A DNA stretch of 64,000 bases from Auricularia sp. M13. Taxonomy: Eukaryota > Basidiomycota > Agaricomycetes > Auriculariales > Auriculariaceae. A program made the position numbers and the translations under genes. A model generated the notes under the pieces. The model was not told the origin of the DNA, ran no database searches, and saw nothing but the letters and a program-made list of their open reading frames with translations. This document shows positions 21,124 to 32,091 of this stretch, in pieces. Numbering within the stretch: position 1 is the stretch's first letter; each line of letters begins with the position of its first letter. Location of the stretch: contig CM073197.1 in NCBI GenBank assembly GCA_037042915.1, forward strand, positions 806,001 to 870,000, read 5' to 3'.

Positions 21124-23967
21124 CTACGCCACATAAACGTATTTCTGCCTATTGTCTTCGGCGCGCTCCATATACCCCTCCTCGATAAGCTTCTCGATCT
21201 GCTTCTTGAGCATGTCGACGGACGGCTGGAAGTGCTTCGCAACCGCCTCGACGACCTGCTGCACGAGGTCCTTGTGCATCATCGTCTTGTTGGCCTTCAT
21301 CAGCCGCACGACCGCCGCGTCGATCGTGTAGTTCCGCTGGCCCTCGATTTGCGAGCGCGCGCGTTTGTCTTCGTCCACCTTCATACGCAGGGCAGAGCAG
21401 GTTAATTTGCGAGAAGAAAAAAGCGCGCACGGGAGGACATGAACGTACGATCTCGGCGGGGGCTTGGATGGAGGGGATGCGCAGCTTGGTGCGGGCGTCC
21501 GTAAAGCCCTCGTTGAACTCAAATTCGTCGTCGTCGTGCACGTCCTTGCCGGCGGAGAGCTTCTTGAGGATGCGGTACCGTCCAAGCGACAAACTCTGGA
21601 GCGTCCGCTTCAGCTCGTCCGGATCTAACGAAGAAGTCAGCGGGTTGGTGAAGCACAACCAATATACGTCGTGTGCCCACGCACCCAGATGCGTTCGCGC
21701 GTAAATATCTTGCATGCTCAGTCGCGGTGCGTCGTTGAAGAGCAAGAGCACAACCGCCTGGAACAGCGACACGCTCAGCTCCTTCTTACCGCCGGGGAAC
21801 CGCGCCGTGACGGTCGCGGTCCCAAGCGCGTGGTGCCACTCCAGCTTGCGGTTGCTGTGCTTGGATTTGTAGAACGCCGTGTATTTCTCCAGGCCTTTGA
21901 GCATCTACACGCGCGTTAAAAAATCAGAGGCTGCCTCGTGGAAAACAAGACGCAATAATATGTGTGCTACGTACCTCGGCCGGGAGATCGATTTCGCGTG
22001 CCCCGCGCGGCGCGATGGGCCATGCACTCTGCTGCAGCACCATGACGCTCATCCCAGGGGGAGCAGAGTCCTTGGTCTGGAAGTCCGCGAGCAGGTCGCG
22101 CGAGAGCGCCAGGTCCTTGAACATCTCGTCGCCCTTGCCGAATTCGGGGTCATGCTCTGCGCATGGACGTCAGAAGGGATGAACACGTCGAGTGTACATC
22201 AAGCAGACCTTCTCGCAGTTTCTGGATGACTTTCTTCTCGGCGTCGTCACTAGCGCTGCGCGCCTTGAGCAGCCGCCGTGCAAGTGCGCGCGTGTAGAAC
22301 GTCCTGAACACGTCCTTGTCTGATCCCAGTCAGCTTGCGCATGGCTAGCGGTAATAAGGCAGCATGCGCACCTGCAGTGTATCTGAAGAGCGTAAGGACA
22401 CGGTCAAGGAGACCGTCCCACTCTCCGTCCGCCATCTCGCGCTGGCCCTGCTGCATCTTCGCGTCGAGGAACTTGGCGATCATCTCCGCAGGTTTCGTCT
22501 TGCCGGCCACAAAGCCGCGCGTGAAGGCGTCGTCCAGCGCATGGCTGAACAGACCCCTCTCGCCAGCCTCGCCTGATTCGCCAAAACTCTCCCCCACAAT
22601 GCGCAGGGCGAACGCGCGCAGGCTGAGCAGATTCTCGACCATGACATCGGGATCGGTCGTGACGATGCGCTCGACGCGCGCCTTGAGGTACCCGAGCCAC
22701 GCGTTGCGCAGCACGTCGAGCTTGTTCACGCGAGACGCTGTCGCGAACAGGTCCCGCAGGCCCGCGACGGCGATGGGCGCGGCGTCCGGAGGGAGGTCCA
22801 TCCACTCCTTGAGCGCGGCCTCGCACACCCACTCCATGCGCTTCCGCATGAAGGCCTCCTCCGCGGTGCGCTCCGCCGCGTGCCAGCTGCCCTGCAAGAG
22901 GACCGCCCGCGAACGATCCTCCTCGCTCTCCGCGAAGACCTTCCATTTCTCGAGGAATGCGCGCGGGGAGAGCTTGTGCTGCTCGTAGAGCACGTCCGAG
23001 CGCTCGCTGTAGAACTTGTCCGCGTGCGCGATGTAGGGTTTCTCGAACAGTTCCGTGTATAAGCCCAACGTGTCGAGCGCTACTGCAAGGGACTTGAATG
23101 CAGCGCGCTGCTCGTCAGGTTGGCTGAGCATATGTCAGATAACACATCTCCAGTTTTCTGGAGCGACAGACCTTGACAAACGCTCAGATTCGGCCCACGC
23201 GACAATGCCTTGCTTGATTAGACGTGGGAACGGGTCTTTCTCGAAAATGCGTCTGTGAGCCATATCCAGAGCCTGCTGTCTATGGCAAAAAGGTTCAACG
23301 CGGCCCAGTCGCGAACCCCATTCAGACATACCTCACGCTCGGGAGATTCTGCGGGAGGAGGTAGGCGCGGTCCAGATAAGCCAGCATGGAGCTGACTATG
23401 GGCTACACAGATAGCTCAGCCAAAAGTTCAGCTGGAAGAAAACTCGACATTACGTACGACTTTCTCATTGAAGAAGACATTCCATTTGTTGATAAAAGTC
23501 GCGACCCAGTTGACCGCGTCGTAGTCTTCGCTGGCGTACGCTGTGTAGAGCTCCCCGCAGCGCCGTTCGAGGGCCATTTTGAGCTTGTCCGCGACTTCGG
23601 CGCCCTTGTTGTGCAGCATGACGAGCTTCTGGCACGCGCTGAAGATGGCCGTGAGCGGCGGGAAGTCGCTGCCATCGAGCACCCCGCGGATAGCACGGTC
23701 GACAATGCCCAGAAGCTCGTTGGCTTGCAGAGGTCGTTCTGCGGTCTCATTCGTCGCTGTATGTGATGCGTTGAGCTGACGATTACGGCTGGGCAGTGGT
23801 ATAGCTATACCCTGCACGGTGACTTTGAGCCTCTTGACGCCTTCGGAGCGGTCTCTGCCTCTGGCTGAGCGGCTGCCTGTCTCGACGACGCTCGCAGCCT
23901 CCATCTTCGATAGGGCCAGCGTCTTCGACGGCCATGGTGCGAATGTTGGCAGTGTCTGCGTCGTCAT
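21124..23967 (-). CDS. CUL4: Cullin-4, scaffold of cullin-RING ubiquitin ligase
   Basis: This multi-exon cullin starts at 23967 (MTTQTLPTFAPWPSKTLALS). Cullin repeats run from about 23.75 to 22.4 kb (FFNEKVVRNVEF, DTLGLYTELFEKPYIAHADK, KPAEMIAKFLDAKMQQGQRE). The cullin homology core follows: DGLLDRVLTLFRYTADKDVF, FRTFYTRALARRLLKARSAS, DEMFKDLALSRDLLADF, then YKSKHSNRKLEWHHALG and VSLFQAVVLLLFNDAP. The C-terminal neddylation domain has AAVVRLMKANKTMMHKDLV (the lysine in RLMK is the expected NEDD8 site) and ends MERAEDNRQKYVYVA. The 'KPAE.IAK..D.K' and 'ADKDVF..FY...LA.RLL' strings favour CUL4 over CUL1 or CUL3. The gene recruits DDB1-type adaptors (family knowledge). Confidence 0.9.
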
Positions 23968-24157
23968 GGTCAGCGGGAAACGAGCAAACGCGCCGGTGCT
24001 TTCCGGTTCGACTGCTCGAAGTCCTGGTGCTTAGTCATACCCTCTCGTTCTTCATCCAGGTTCATCCACCAGGTGAGAAGACATGGAATTTCTACCAACG
24101 CTAAATCCAAAAATTAAACAAATTCACAACCCGCCCTTCGTCTCTGAGAGTAAGAAT

Positions 24158-24697
24158 TTACACAGCAGGGTTACAGTAGAAGCAGCCCATGTCGCCCAGT
24201 ACAGGAGGGTCAAGGTTTCCTCCGGGATAGTAGTAGATCTGAATCGTGCCAGAGTCGCATTGGTTCCCACTACACATGTTTTGTGAGTGGGGCATGAGCA
24301 AGGGCTACAGTACGCGACGACTCGGAGGTCGCACTTACCTAGAGAAGTAGCAAACGCCCCCCTGGTCAGGCCCCACGGACTTCATGTTCGCCACCCAGTA
24401 CGGGTCGGGGACGATAGCGGTGCTGATGGGATAGCAGGCGTAGTAGCACATGCCCGTGAAGTTGAACCCGTCGCAGATATAAACGCCTTCGCAGACGCGC
24501 TTGTTGAGCTCGGAGTCGCGCTTCAAGTCGTTGTTGCCTTGCAGCTTGACAACTTCGGCTTTGAGCTCGCTGTAAGGGAGCGGGCCAATAGGAGCGTATG
24601 AGGCGTCCTGGGAGACGGTCGAGCTGCTCAAAGGCTGAGGCGCAGCGACCGCGCGTGCAGCGCTGAGTGCGAGGACGATGAGAGACAGGCAAAGCAT
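24158..24697 (-). CDS. Small secreted Cys-rich protein with Kex2-like sites
   Basis: This is a 156-residue protein from two exons (24697-24339, 24269-24158). The N-terminus MLCLSLIVLALSAARAVAA is a clear signal peptide. A propeptide-like stretch contains two dibasic KR sites, at residues 59-60 and 66-67. The second directly precedes VCEGVYICDGFNFTGMCYYA, so Kex2-type processing could release a mature peptide of about 89 residues. Eight cysteines follow the second KR, ending in MGCFYCNPAV. The mature part is Tyr/Gly-rich. A TATA box lies about 75 bp upstream of the ATG. No family is recognised. It fits the small secreted protein/effector-like class, which is defined by features rather than by homology. 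Confidence 0.7.
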
Positions 24698-24767
24698 CGT
24701 TGCGCAGACTTGAGCTGACAGGGAATTCCCTTGGGTGCTACTGCTCAACCTGCGCGAACTCTACTCC

Positions 24768-24775
24768 TTATATAT
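24768..24775 (-). promoter_or_regulatory. TATA box of the secreted Cys-rich protein gene
   Basis: On the minus strand this reads ATATATAA, 71-78 bp before the ATG at 24697, a normal distance for a fungal TATA promoter. Confidence 0.5.
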
Positions 24776-26639
24776 CTGGTGAGAATGTCTGCCGCGAGGT
24801 CGCGGATTTGGCAACGTTCCGGCCGACATTGGACGGGCGGTTATAGCGCTCCGCGCAGAAAGGGCTCCCAGGCTCTGATCTTTGAGGTCGCCCAAACCGG
24901 GAGAAACCCATAACAATGTACTCAGTGTGACGGAATATTTGTCTTATTAGCCTGGAGAATCTGGCGAGCATATCTGGGAACGCCGATGCCAAGGGAATAC
25001 TGAAAATACGGCTGTTCAGATGGGATAGGCCGCAGTGCGACTCCAATGGGGAAACCGCATTGTCAGGAATAGATCACCTCCGGGCGCTTCGCAGCAACCC
25101 CCTTGGTGCAGATTCTCCTGGCAGAGTTGCCGTTTTCAGACGAAGCGCGGCAATGCATGAACGGATACAATGATCGGCATTCAAGTCGGACCTCTCCGTC
25201 CTGGAATGGTTCATCCCGCCCTCTGACGCTGAGACCTGATACGTACAGGACCACAGCGCCTCGCAGAATTTCCTGCTGGAGACGTTTCCTGTGGTGCCGT
25301 TGGGCGAGCCGCCTGGCAGGAACAGACGACTCGTGGAACAGATTTATCTGGACTTAGACTGTGATCATTGAGATCAAGAGCCATTGAATTGAGCATGCCC
25401 GAGTGAACGTCGAGAGTCAGACGGACGAGAGATCGGAATGTGCTGTTGTCTTGAGCATAGGCTCGCCGACGGCCAGTGCCAGGATTCGCGAACTCTGCGG
25501 CGCCACAGGTGCACTGTTATACATAACCCGCTCGACTTCCACGAAGGCGGCCCGCTCGTGCTGAACCTAACCTTGACAGGCCATCACCATGCCGAGGATC
25601 GTTCATACTACGGCTAGTAAGAGCAGCAGTCGTCTATCAGTCGACGTCCCATGAGCCGACCGTCGCAACTGTGGAGCCAGCCACTGAGTCCGCGACCGCG
25701 AGGCAATGCATCCTGTGGCGCAGGAGAGCGTGTAACAGGAGCCGTAGGGCTCGGGTATCCCGGGCGTCCGCAAACACACGCCAACGCTGCGAACTTCCAC
25801 ATTCATGAGCAGGGTGCGAGCGCTTGAAAAAATTTCACGCATAGACATATTCCAGCAGACAGAGCGAGCAAGCCAAGGGCAGGCGAAGAATAGCGGGCCA
25901 GAGTCGGTAGCTGTGAGTGTGCAAGAGTTTGGAGCGCAAGGTTGTTACGGTCACGCTTAGTGCCGTTCTTTATCCCCCGAGCGACTATGTCGGCTGATGA
26001 AAAAGCTGGCCATGAAATTTTGACCCCATTGGGCCGGTGACGTCAGTTTCCCAGTGCACTTTATATTATCTTCAGAGTCCATACTGATACGCCTTATCAT
26101 CCTGGGAGTCCTCTTTATGGAAAATCTTGAAGACCTGGCAGGACGCTGCGTACGGGCCTTAGGATGGGTTGCGTAAGCTGGGCGGAGGACCGCCTGAGAT
26201 GAGCACCGTGTACTCAAGCGGACTAACCAGTCTGCGAGGGCGTGAGCATGCGGTCGCAATGGGCTAAGACTTGATGAGCCTGTTCGCGCTCAGCGACAGC
26301 GACGGTTTCCTCAGTCATCGATACGAGGATCGACGGGCGCTGGCGCTGGCAGTCGGCAATGATCCCCGGCCGATGACGGAGTGACGTCATGTAGCCTGTG
26401 TCGACGTTGTGTTGAAAGTGGAACGGACCAGTTTCGCACTTGCTTTGTCAGGAATTTGTAATGGATGTTGAGATTTGAAGGCAATTCCATTAAATACAAG
26501 AGTGCTTAATGAATCTGTAAATACAAGAATAGAGACTGGAAAGTACATTGTAGCAGAGTGGTGTTAAATCTGGGTCGTGCCGCGTATGCGCATTGTGGTC
26601 GACTGCCTGATTATGTACTGTTTGATGAACTGGTCTAAT
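24776..26639. other. Long intergenic region, repeat remnants
   Basis: No frame has convincing protein features. It contains copy B of the dispersed repeat (25392-25531). Minus frames at 25603-25848 and 25957-26259 are short and motif-free. Confidence 0.4.
25392..25531 (+). repeat. Dispersed repeat copy B (about 140 bp)
   Basis: This is the partner of 15285-15418, in the same orientation and alignable end to end with only small indels. It starts at AGCATGCCCGAG and ends near CATAACCCGC. Confidence 0.6.
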
Positions 26640-27923
26640 CTAGGGTGCAGACTTGCGCATCAGGGTCCAGAGAATCCGCTTAGAAAAGAAAGTCACGCAC
26701 AATTCTTCTCCGAACGAATCCGCAGCGAGTGGTGAGAGTTGGTGACCCATGAATGCCCGGAACTCGTGTGGGACACAGTAGGAGCGCAGACCGTCGCAAT
26801 CAAAGACGGACGTGCTAATCACAGCCACATCAGCATCGGACGCGACGCGCCAGCCCAGTCGATGCCAGTATTCCAGCCCGAGCACCGGCTCGTCGCTATC
26901 GAAATCTTCTAAGGCGTATGGCCGGGACGACCAGAAAGGCGACAGCTGGCTCATGTCGATGGGTGCTAAAGGGAGAATCCAGCTCGCACGCGCCCGTACG
27001 AGTTTGTCGATTTCTGGCCCGCGTGCTTTGGCCAACTCCTCGTCAGGTACGCCGTCTCGCATCCAGCGTGTGCCCGGTTCAAATGCGAAGGAGTCAGAGT
27101 GCACAAAAACGGGCTGAAAGCCACGTTCCTCATACTTTGCGAGTGCAATCTCCGTTTGCGCCTCGCCGCCGTTTTCGAGTGTAAAGAACATCTTTTGTAC
27201 GAATGTAGCGTGAGGGAACAGGCAGATAGCGTAGTCGGCTGCGATAAGGTTCATAGTAATGGCTGTTCATACGACGCGTGAGGTATTGCTGAGGAGATCA
27301 AGGCGGGAATACGCACTATAACCGAAGTCACAAATGCTATGGAAAGGGTTCGCACTGTTGATGATGAGGTCCACGTCACGGTACGTTGATGGTTGCCAGT
27401 GGTCGTCGCTCGACATGCGCTTTCGAAACTGGAGCAGGAGTTGTCCGGCGCGCAGACGATACGCTTTTTGTGTAGCCACTCGCCGGAGTCGGCTGTTGGT
27501 AAACATAGAGTCGACGCCGCCCTGCGATACAAGTTGCCGTCGAGGAGTGTAACCCTGCCGTCTCAGCCAGTCGATCACAACGAATGCCGTGGCTTGGCCA
27601 ACGTAGAGATCGAGGTCGGTGATGCCGAACGAAACGCGAGCGAGAAATTGCAGCGCAATGGAGCCGGAGACAAGCAGACCGGTACGCGCCTGTAGGACGC
27701 GGAAGTCGTTCACATCGTCGAAGAAGTCGGTGAGGACAGTGGCAACGTCGAAGAAGATGTGCGTGTTCACGCTGAAGTAGTGGTATAGTTGGCGACATGT
27801 CATGGCGAAGCGCTGGAGCTCCGGCGTTGTCAGTAAGAGCATGATAGCATATTCGAGTGACAGAGGTAGACGCAGCCTTGGAATGACGGTCCAGTCGGTG
27901 CTGTCGTAAGTTGTGTTGGCCAT
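26640..27923 (-). CDS. F-box-like protein with nucleotidyltransferase-type motif
   Basis: The two-exon model (27923-27317, 27262-26640; phase 1) gives 409 residues. The N-terminus has an F-box-like helix pair (LPLSLEYAIMLLLTTPELQR, then FAMTCRQLYHYFS). Next comes TGLLVSGSIALQFLARV (GS at about residues 87-88) and DLDLYV (about 103-108). The acidic DVDLIINSANPF follows near residue 184. GS, then DxD, then a later Asp is the arrangement of the polymerase-beta-like nucleotidyltransferase fold. The join gives CDFGYTITMNLIAADYAICL. The C-terminal half has FVHSDSFAFEPGTRWMRDG and LGLEYWHRLGWRVASDADVA. Function is unknown; the nucleotidyltransferase reading is inferred from motif spacing only. Confidence 0.6.
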
Positions 27924-29227
27924 GATACGATGGTGCATCTACCCGTCCAGGCCTCGTCCTTCTATACTGTTTCGTAGAAGCTGGTCATATGATATCAGAA
28001 TATGTTTTGGCAGTCTCTTCATTCGGCCCGCGAGCAAGGGTACTCCGTCCAGCTGCGCCTGCGATCCGATAGGACGGGAGCACAGCAACTTCTTCCATAC
28101 GTTGATTATATCCGCCGGTGATGAGTGGCTGATAATCTGCCACATTCGGGTTTGACAAAGCAGTAGAGGTGTTGCGGAAGCTCGGTAGCATGCAGATGTC
28201 GATGTCCGCCGTTGGATTGGTTGTGTCGCAAACACGTCCTACCGGACTGCCATCCCGGCCAGGGAGCCTTGATGAACAGCTGCCCTTATGATGCTCCTAG
28301 AGTGTCTCCGTATGATGCCGAGTGAGATGTGATGAGGAAAGTTGACAGAAGTGATAACGAGTTGTATTTCAGATTTTCTGTAGAGGATGCGCGGCAGCTC
28401 GCAGCGGAGGTCCAGAACAGTACGGGGACTTGCCGAGTTAGTGGACAATGAAGTGCTTCATTTTCCGTCCCATGTGCACGACTCGCGCGCGCCGGCGCGG
28501 ACGGAGAGATGGCGCTCGGCGTTGATGCCCGACAGAAAAGGCTGCTTCAGCAGTGCATCCATGACAATTATCAGTACCAGATCGCAGCATGAAACGCGTG
28601 GTTGGCCATTGCATGGAACAGCGTGGGCAGAGTTCCGGGCAGTATAGATTGTCGAGGATCCGTCTAGTTGCCTAGCAGGAACAGGAGAATACTGCCAATG
28701 AAGACGTGAATCGCATAGCCATGATATGATACATCGCACAATCATGGATATGTGAGTCAGAAGTGCCAGCCGTTGCGTCAGTTGCGTCTGCGAGTGCGAG
28801 CATCGCAAGTTTCCCATGGCATTTCCGCCGCGTAAATGAATGCGTAAGCCCAGTGATTAGTCTGGCCAAGAGGTGCCAGATACAGAATATCAATCATGCA
28901 GCTCCAGAAAGCGCAGCATCGCCAGAGGACGATGTGGTCGATAGTTTAGCCCCACAGACAGCGTCGATGGTGGAACGATGCGTTGCGAGCCGCAGCGATA
29001 AGTCTAAGAGAGCGCATAGGGACATTCAACGCATTACGCATGGTTCGTGGGATACGGTGCACATAGAAGTCGTGCGCGGTGCCGAGGCAAATGGTTGAGC
29101 GTGGACAAGAACCGGTTTGTGCCGACATTGTCTCCGCTCGCAGCTGCATGCGAGATTGGCGGATTGGATGTGTTATCATATATAAATAAAAAGTATCTGG
29201 AACCATATCTCGGCTAATTACAGGTTT
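27924..29227. other. Intergenic, no supported gene
   Basis: Small frames on both strands lack domain features. A short protein-like minus stretch (CDLVLIIVMDALLKQPFLSG near 28.55 kb) is not enough to call a gene. Confidence 0.4.
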
Positions 29228-31450
29228 TCAATCGTTCCACGTCGTTCCAGGCATCGGGTTCCACTGACTGGACGGACTGTTGGACGCGCTCGTTTCCTTG
29301 ATGAGTGGAGTTCCGGCTGCTGCTCGTCCGATGTTGCAGGCGAAGAGCACACCACTGCCTCTGACAGCCAGGGATTCAAGGTGTAGGCAATATGCTGCGA
29401 ATGGTAGCGCAAAAGCTACACCATCGTCGAGTTGATCGTCATAATCACCTGGACGTTGAGTCAGAACCAACCAAATATAACTGGCAAGCTGAGAATCGTA
29501 CCTGTAGCGTGATCCGCGACTGGACGCGAGCATTGTTGGATCTCGATGAGGTCATACAATGTTCGGGGACTGTAGGTATACGTCGGCCAATGCACGTTCA
29601 GTTCGAAGTGACGCAGCGAGGTGAGTGAGCGCATAGCTTCAGCATATTTGTACATTGGGTATTTCCAGCCATGTAAGCGGCCGCAGAGACTGCGCGCCCG
29701 CGATTTCCAGGAGAGCGACAGCGCATGGATTGCCGGAAGACAATCACCGATGTGCGAGAGCAGATCGGGAGTGACGCAGTGAATTCCCTCGAGTACCAGC
29801 ACGCGGATGTTGGGGTGAAAATTGCCCAAGGTGGTCACCAGCAGGGAGACGGAAACGACGGACATGCGGCGGCAGGTGTGAATTTTGAGCTTCCGCAGCT
29901 TCCCCGGGTCGCGGAAGTGGCCAGCGGCGTGCGCGAGAAGGCTGACGATGTTACGGAGGACGAGATTAACGCCGTGTAGATGGAGAACTTCGAGAGTGTG
30001 GATGTGTGATAGGGCGCGGTAAAATCTAGACGGGGGGAACCATGGCTTGTCGAAGGTGTCATCGGCCGCGTAGGCATGCAATTGGCGAAGCCGTGGAGCG
30101 CAAAGCGCAATCAGCACCCATTGGGTGCGCTGTGCCTTGGAGTCTCCGGCGAAGCCTATACTGAGATGCGTAATGTTGGTCATCAGCGGCCAGCCGAGAA
30201 ACATGTTGGCCAGGACGCGGCTAGGTTTGCAGCGCTCCAAAGTGAGTTTCGAGATGGTAGCATGAGCGGCAATCGTCCGCGCCATCGGGACAATGATGGC
30301 GGCGCAAACAAGGCGGACGTGATTGATGCTCAGTTCGGAGAGAGCGTTCGTGAGACTGGTGTAAATCGGCATGAAGACGCTGAGGTTGGTCGCGTCTGGA
30401 AGTGCAAAAGAGGTCTTCACGTGAGCGGGCCAGAGATGGAGCCACTCGTTGTCGAAGCTGAGAAGGCGTGTCGAACTCCGAGACGTTTCGTCTTGGACAA
30501 AATCGTCCAGTAGCTTCTTCGTGTCGACCTGCAGTTTGCGCAGTGAAAGCAGGCCCGCCGCGCATACTTGGTATGAGTGCGTTCTTCGCTGGTGTAACAT
30601 GTTGAGATCGTATCTGAGACGAAAGAAGACACGCTGGATACTGCGTTAAGGAGTTGGTAGTAAATAGATGCAGATAGCAGCTAACCTCGCGCAAGCGTCG
30701 ACGACAGAGCTTTCGGATACCGAAACACGTCTGGGCAAACGGTGGTATGTCTACGGCGGGTAGGAAATCTATAATGATGGCAAGCAGCTCGATCGGAAGG
30801 TCGAGGAAGTGCAGGCGTTGCAGATACGGTGACGGGTTCCTTTCGAGCTGGGAGATTGAGGTAGCTTGTTCGTTGTTAGCGTCGGCAGAGGACAAAGGTC
30901 TCAATTTAATGCTGCTCACAAAGATGGAATGCGAGGTCGTGGAAAGGATAGACCTTGGGAACCTCATATGAACGATATAGCTGCTCTGCCATAGCCTCGC
31001 GAATCTCGAGACGCGAACAGTTGCCCTCGCAAATCTCGACTGCATGTGGGAGAAGGTAAATGAAAGCCACCATGAATGCTGTATAATGCGGGATGTTTGC
31101 GTCGTATATCTGTAGGCAAAAATGAGCTACTCAATTGTACGGCCGTTAAGGGAGGTGAGTATTCACCTCCCGAGTGCGACTAATGGATGGATTGTCCAGT
31201 TGGCCCTATGAAGCGTCAGCGTAAGTTGTTAACGTATGGTCAACCGCTTACCGTGTGGAACCCCGTCACAGTGTCAATGAATCGGAGACCTTGAGGTAGA
31301 CGTGTGGACGAGGGTGGGGCGAGTTTGCTGCTAGATGCCGCATGTAGCCTCGCAGAGAGCACGGGCTGTAGTCCGTACAGTAGGGAGTCCATGAGGATGT
31401 GATGTGCAGTGGCACACGCGAATCGGCTGTACTTGTCTGGTTTGTTCTGA
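29228..31450 (-). CDS. F-box/LRR protein, paralogue 1 of a tandem pair
   Basis: This multi-exon gene's 5' end is uncertain; coding is supported from about 31450. N-terminal exons read LRFIDTVTGFHT, GQLDNPSISRTRE and IYDANIPHYTAFMVAFIYLL, up to VYPFHDLAFHL. The F-box exon then gives LHFLDLPIELLAIIIDFLPA, FAQTCFGIRKLCRRRLRE. The large LRR exon includes RLLSFDNEWLHLWPAHVK, MTNITHLSIGFAGDSKAQR, LRKLKIHTCRRMSVVSVSLL and IRVLVLEGIHCVTPDLLSHI. The last exon ends WNPMPGTTWND (stop at 29228). Exon for exon it matches the gene at 32.1-34.4 kb. F-box proteins recruit substrates to SCF ubiquitin ligases; the LRR part would bind the target (family knowledge). Confidence 0.65.
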
Positions 31451-32091
31451 GCGTAAAAGGTCCCTCTGAACAAATGTTGGGCTGCGCAGTTGCCTGCATG
31501 TGCACGCAAGCGCCGAGGCAAACACGAATTTCCAGCAAGGATACCCACCGTCGGCGGAGGGGTATGATGATTCCTGCCAAGCGTGATAAACATAGCACGG
31601 TCCCCGACAGCTTCCAGATGCACGCCCAAAAAGCGTTCATTGCGTGAAAGATGCTGCATTGGGCTGCGATGCAAGTTGCGCACATGACATCATACGTAGC
31701 ATGCGTCGGCGATCTGGGTACGTGATTGACCTCTCGCGGAACACGCCAAGCACAAGCCACAGGCGTCAAAAGGCGGTGCATCATGTAGCGCGCGCGAATA
31801 GGAATGCATCGTCGCCGTCAGTTTGAGCCTGCCGCGGCGCAGTGAGGCGCAGCGTCAGCGCGAACAATCTGGCCTTCGTCAGCAACCTGTGGCTCAAAGC
31901 CGACGCGTTTGCAGAGTGGGTCGTTTCCGTCACGGAAGCACAGGGCGGAGTATCAATCGCGCACTTGAGGAACATTCTGAACCGGAGGTTGTGCACATCA
32001 CCCGGTATAGTACAGAACATAATTTATTCTTCCGCAATATAATTTAAAATTTACTGAATCGGGTGTTCAACTGAATGAATGGAACAGAGGG

